The notes under the pieces: model-generated
Seen by the model: the letters and a program-made list of their open reading frames with translations, nothing else
What the model was told of the DNA's origin: nothing
Databases searched by the model: none
Position numbers and translations under genes: made by a program
Assembly: GCA_023457875.1 (NCBI GenBank)
Contig: JAEXBC010000037.1
Location: forward strand, 1-9,068
DNA length: 9,068 nucleotides
Source: Bacillota bacterium
Lineage (GTDB): Bacteria; Bacillota; Clostridia; Lachnospirales; Cellulosilyticaceae
Direction: 5' to 3'
Shown: in pieces, positions 6,364 through 9,068 of the stretch
Position numbering within the stretch: the first letter of the stretch is position 1
How the letters are laid out: every line of letters starts with the position of its first letter

Positions 6364-7340
6364 TATAGATTTGCCTCCTTTTCAAGAATTCTAGCTATCT
6401 CTTTTGCAAAATAGCTGATGATTATAGATGCGCCACTTCTGCATATGGTAATTAGGCTTTCATAGATAGCACGTTCATCCACAATCCCCGCTTCTATTGC
6501 TTGCATTAACATTGCATACTCTCCGCTCACTTGATAGGCAGCGACCGGAACTGTAACACTTTGCTTTGCATCAGAAATGATATCCAAATAGGGCATGGCA
6601 GGCTTAACCATAATAACGTCTGCACCTTCCTCCACATCAAGAAGGATTTCTTTTAATGCTTCGGTTCGATTGGCAGGATCCATTTGATAGGATTTCCTAT
6701 CTCCAAAAGCCGGGGCTGAATGAGCCGCTTCTCGAAATGGTCCATAAAAGGAGGATGCGTATTTTGCAGAATAAGCCATAATGGCAACATATTCATAACC
6801 ATTTTGATCTAGCTTCTGGCGAATGGCTCCTACTCGCCCATCCATCATATCTGACGGTGCCACCATGTCCACACCTGCTTTGGCATAACTTAATGCTATA
6901 TCGCTGAGCACATTTAAGGTTGCCATCCTATCAATTTCTTTGTTCTCCTTATAGATACAACAATGTCCATCTTCTTTATATTGGCACAAGCATACATCCG
7001 CAATAACATAAAAAGTGGGATCTTCTTCCTTTATGGCTTTTATGGCTGATTGAACAAGTCCATCTTCCTGGCTTCCTGAAGAACCATCCATTGATTTATG
7101 GGAAGTGGATGCAAATAATAACAAGCTTTTAATACCAAGCTTTTTGAAATTTGGAAGTTCACTGACCAATACGTCAATACTATAATGATATTGATCCTTT
7201 AAAGAAGAAATCTCTTCCTTAATATGGTTTCCTTCTACAAGAAATATGGGATATATAATCTGCTCCATTGTCAGCCTTGTTTCCTTTACCATCTGTCTGA
7301 TGGTAGTATTTCTTCTAAGTCTTGTGGGTCTATTTGTCAT
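6363..7340 (-). CDS. hemB: Porphobilinogen synthase (5-aminolevulinate dehydratase), zinc type
   Basis: HemB condenses two 5-aminolevulinate molecules to porphobilinogen in the cytosol. From the ATG at 7340 it has 325 residues, a typical length. The N-terminus TRLRRNTTIRQMVKET (6-21) is the family signature. DVCLCQYKEDGHCCI (115-129) supplies the three zinc-binding cysteines Cys117, Cys119 and Cys127, so this is the zinc-dependent rather than the Asp-rich magnesium form. The two Schiff-base lysines are Lys193 (AYSAKYASSFYGPFREAA) and Lys246 (VIMVKPAMPYLD). A reading from 7391 would add 17 residues, but GGAGGAA lies 6 bases before the ATG at 7340. It overlaps the end of cobA-hemD by 11 bases and touches hemL at TAGTG, so translation is probably coupled on both sides. 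Confidence 0.96.
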   Translation of the reverse strand: MTNRPTRLRRNTTIRQMVKETRLTMEQIIYPIFLVEGNHIKEEISSLKDQYHYSIDVLVSELPNFKKLGIKSLLLFASTSHKSMDGSSGSQEDGLVQSAIKAIKEEDPTFYVIADVCLCQYKEDGHCCIYKENKEIDRMATLNVLSDIALSYAKAGVDMVAPSDMMDGRVGAIRQKLDQNGYEYVAIMAYSAKYASSFYGPFREAAHSAPAFGDRKSYQMDPANRTEALKEILLDVEEGADVIMVKPAMPYLDIISDAKQSVTVPVAAYQVSGEYAMLMQAIEAGIVDERAIYESLITICRSGASIIISYFAKEIARILEKEANL

Positions 7341-8850
7341 ATATATTTCCTCCATCATAATCTCGATATATTTCATCCACCATACCGTCAATGGTATATT
7401 CTGCCGGAATGAGGTCTACTTGTATATTATTTTTTATTAGAGCTTCTGCCGTCATTGGCCCAATGGCTACTATTTTCAAATTCGAGAGGATGTCACTAGC
7501 AGACATCCCTTCCTGTTTTACCCTTTCAATCAACCCCTCAACTGTTGAAGAACTTGTAAATGTTATATAATCTGCCTTTTTAATCAAATTCAAATCACAG
7601 TAAGATGAAGTGTCTGTTACCGTCTTATAGCAATCAATAATGACCGGTGTAATATATTTTTCTAAATCTAGTAGCCAGTCATTATCGCTCCTCTGTGAAC
7701 GAGGCAGCAAGTATTTTCTTTCCGCAAAGTTCTCCGATTCAAACAGCTTAATAACCCCTTGCCTTGAAAAATTATCTGGCATTCGATCCGCCACGATACC
7801 ATATTCCTTTAGGGTTTTTGCCGTTTCCTTTCCTACCACAATCAGCTCTAATCCATGTAGTATTCTTGCATCATATCCTAGTTCAAACAAAGCTTTAAAA
7901 AACATTTCAACCGCCACTGAACTAGTGAAGATTATTCCAAACATCTCTTTCAGCTGATTGATTTGATGTCTTAGAGCGTCTTGATTGATGGGTTCAAATT
8001 TTATGGTTGGCATCTCTATGACATTGGCACCAAGGGTTTCCAGTTTCTCTGAGAATTTTGAGTTTCTATCTTTTGAGCGTGTAACTACGACATTTACTCC
8101 CTCTAGCTTTTTATTATCATAGGAGGGTAGAAGCCCATGATAATTAACGACTTCTCCTACAACAATCAAAGCAGGGGGCTGAATCTGATTTTCAAGTGCA
8201 ATATCCACAATCGTATGAAGTGAACCCGTATAAACCCTTTGCTCAGCCGTTGAAGCTTTATATATAATGGCAACTGGTGTCGTTTCTGGCTTACCACCTT
8301 TCAAAAGCTGGTCTACAATATGATTCAAATTTTTGACTCCCATTAAGAAGATAAGGGTTCCATCTAACTTAGCAAGCATCTCATATTGAATGGGATTGCT
8401 TGCCTCACTTATATGTCCAGTTATTACGTGAAAAGAAGTTGCTTTATTTCTAGCTGTAACTGGAATCCCTGCAGCTGCCAAGCCTCCGATTGCAGATGTG
8501 ATACCTGGTATTATTTCCACATGAACTTTGTGCCTAATCAGATATTCTCCTTCTTCACTCCCCCTGCCAAAAACATAAGGATCCCCACCTTTTAGCCTCA
8601 CCACAAACTGGTGCTCCTTCGATAACTTCAAAAGAAGTGCATTAATATCCTCTTGTTTCATGCTGTGTTTCCCTGCTTTTTTTCCAACATATATTTTTCT
8701 ACATTCCGCTTTAGCCTCAGCTAGTAGAAAAGGACTCACTAATTCATCATACACCAAGGCATCGCAAACTCTTAATATCTCCAGTCCTCTCACCGTTATC
8801 AATTTTTTATCACCGGGTCCCCCCCCAACCAGATAAACACCCTTTTTCAT
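7330..8850 (-). CDS. cobA-hemD: Uroporphyrinogen-III C-methyltransferase / uroporphyrinogen-III synthase fusion
   Basis: This 506-residue two-domain protein does two consecutive steps at the branch to siroheme and B12. Residues 1 to about 240 are the SAM-dependent methyltransferase (SUMT): YLVGGGPGDKKLITVRG (6-22), VVRLKGGDPYVFGRGSEE (83-100) and PGITSAIGGLAAAGIPVTAR (115-134), converting uroporphyrinogen III to precorrin-2. Residues of about 250-495 form the HemD domain, which closes hydroxymethylbilane to uroporphyrinogen III; it starts VNVVVTRSKDRNSKF (252-266) and includes FTSSSTVEG (431-439) and VAIGPMTAEAL (461-471), typical of this poorly conserved family. Such fusions are common in Firmicutes. 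The ATG overlaps the hemC stop (ATGA), with GGAGG 7 bases upstream. Eight G in a row (8826-8819, coding strand) encode the SAM-binding glycines and could be slippage-prone. Confidence 0.95.
   Translation of the reverse strand: MKKGVYLVGGGPGDKKLITVRGLEILRVCDALVYDELVSPFLLAEAKAECRKIYVGKKAGKHSMKQEDINALLLKLSKEHQFVVRLKGGDPYVFGRGSEEGEYLIRHKVHVEIIPGITSAIGGLAAAGIPVTARNKATSFHVITGHISEASNPIQYEMLAKLDGTLIFLMGVKNLNHIVDQLLKGGKPETTPVAIIYKASTAEQRVYTGSLHTIVDIALENQIQPPALIVVGEVVNYHGLLPSYDNKKLEGVNVVVTRSKDRNSKFSEKLETLGANVIEMPTIKFEPINQDALRHQINQLKEMFGIIFTSSVAVEMFFKALFELGYDARILHGLELIVVGKETAKTLKEYGIVADRMPDNFSRQGVIKLFESENFAERKYLLPRSQRSDNDWLLDLEKYITPVIIDCYKTVTDTSSYCDLNLIKKADYITFTSSSTVEGLIERVKQEGMSASDILSNLKIVAIGPMTAEALIKNNIQVDLIPAEYTIDGMVDEIYRDYDGGNIYDK
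7347..7353 (-). promoter_or_regulatory. Ribosome binding site that fixes the hemB ATG start
   Basis: GGAGGAA lies 6 bases upstream of the ATG at 7340-7338, within the last codons of cobA-hemD. It shows that hemB begins at MTNRPTRLRR and not at the upstream in-frame codon at 7391. Confidence 0.75.
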
Positions 8851-9068
8851 TCATTCACCTCCATGATCGCCTTGGAAGCACATTGGTTTGCAAGTTCAAC
8901 CAATCTGTCAATGTAGGACTCTTCCTCTATTCCACCCTCAAAAGCAAAGCTACCCTTTACTACTTTATCACAAGCTTCATTGCCAAACAGATAGTAAAAC
9001 TTGCCACCTGTTTTACTATAATCCAAATATGCGCCAAGAGGTAAATGACACCCTCCATTCACAGCCGA
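8847..9068 (-). CDS. hemC: Hydroxymethylbilane synthase (porphobilinogen deaminase), C-terminal end only
   Basis: Only the last 73 codons and the stop are in the window; the gene continues past the right edge. HemC polymerises four porphobilinogens to hydroxymethylbilane. The visible part begins SAVNGGCHLPLGAY, containing the cysteine that carries the dipyrromethane cofactor in all HemC proteins, followed by the C-terminal alpha/beta domain (FEGGIEEESYIDRLVELANQ). The GTG at 9062 is an internal Val codon, not a start: the frame stays open to the edge, and the cofactor loop must follow about 230 residues of upstream protein. The TGA overlaps the cobA-hemD ATG by four bases. The operon start and its main promoter lie off the window. 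Confidence 0.93.
   Translation of the reverse strand, partial: SAVNGGCHLPLGAYLDYSKTGGKFYYLFGNEACDKVVKGSFAFEGGIEEESYIDRLVELANQCASKAIMEVNE

Noticed and set aside
7341..7391. N-terminal extension of HemB (17 residues)
   Set aside because: The ATG at 7340 has GGAGGAA at ideal spacing and gives the normal HemB N-terminus; the extension overlaps cobA-hemD more deeply and is unlike the family.
7640..7957. Plus-strand open frame of 105 codons opposite the HemD domain
   Set aside because: Shadow frame of cobA-hemD; Ser-rich translation without a motif, and no promoter or ribosome binding site stands out.
8847..9062. Stand-alone small protein starting at the GTG at 9062
   Set aside because: It is the end of hemC: the frame is open to the window edge, and the first residues are the NGGC cofactor loop, which is internal in every HemC.

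Overview
The window is a compact, low-GC, all-minus-strand gene cluster typical of an anaerobic Firmicute (Clostridia). Pointers to this are the AT-rich sequence, strong GGAGG ribosome binding sites, GTG and TTG starts, the C5 (glutamyl-tRNA) route to aminolevulinate, a CobA-HemD fusion, a separate SirC dehydrogenase and the clostridial-type AsrAB sulfite reductase. The species cannot be named from the sequence alone.

Transcription runs right to left. The order is: hemC (3' end only, 9068-8847), cobA-hemD fusion (8850-7330), hemB (7340-6363), hemL (6363-5059), a 79-bp gap, a formate/nitrite-family channel (4979-4215), a CbiK-type chelatase (4186-3434), hemA (3420-2173), sirC (2176-1673), asrA (1656-634) and asrB (641 to beyond base 1). 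Most junctions overlap or are under 30 bp, which suggests translational coupling. The plus strand carries no credible gene, and no stretch of 300 bp lacks a gene.

Together the genes cover glutamyl-tRNA to siroheme: HemA and HemL make 5-aminolevulinate, HemB porphobilinogen, HemC hydroxymethylbilane, the HemD half uroporphyrinogen III, the CobA half precorrin-2, SirC sirohydrochlorin, and the CbiK-like protein probably inserts the metal. No hemE, hemN or hemH is seen, so uroporphyrinogen III here appears to be committed to siroheme (or corrinoid), not protoheme. The siroheme consumer is the anaerobic sulfite reductase; asrC, its siroheme subunit, is expected just left of the window. The channel in the middle most likely exports the product hydrosulfide.

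The only sizeable intergenic gap (hemL to channel) holds a plausible promoter with an 18-bp imperfect palindrome close to the clostridial Rex operator just downstream of the -10. This suggests a second, redox-controlled transcription unit for channel-cbiK-hemA-sirC-asrAB(C) inside the larger operon. Nothing here looks like a wholly new system. The points most worth checking are this promoter/operator, the divergent CbiK-like chelatase that seems to lack the family's metal-binding glutamate, and the channel as a sulfide exporter.
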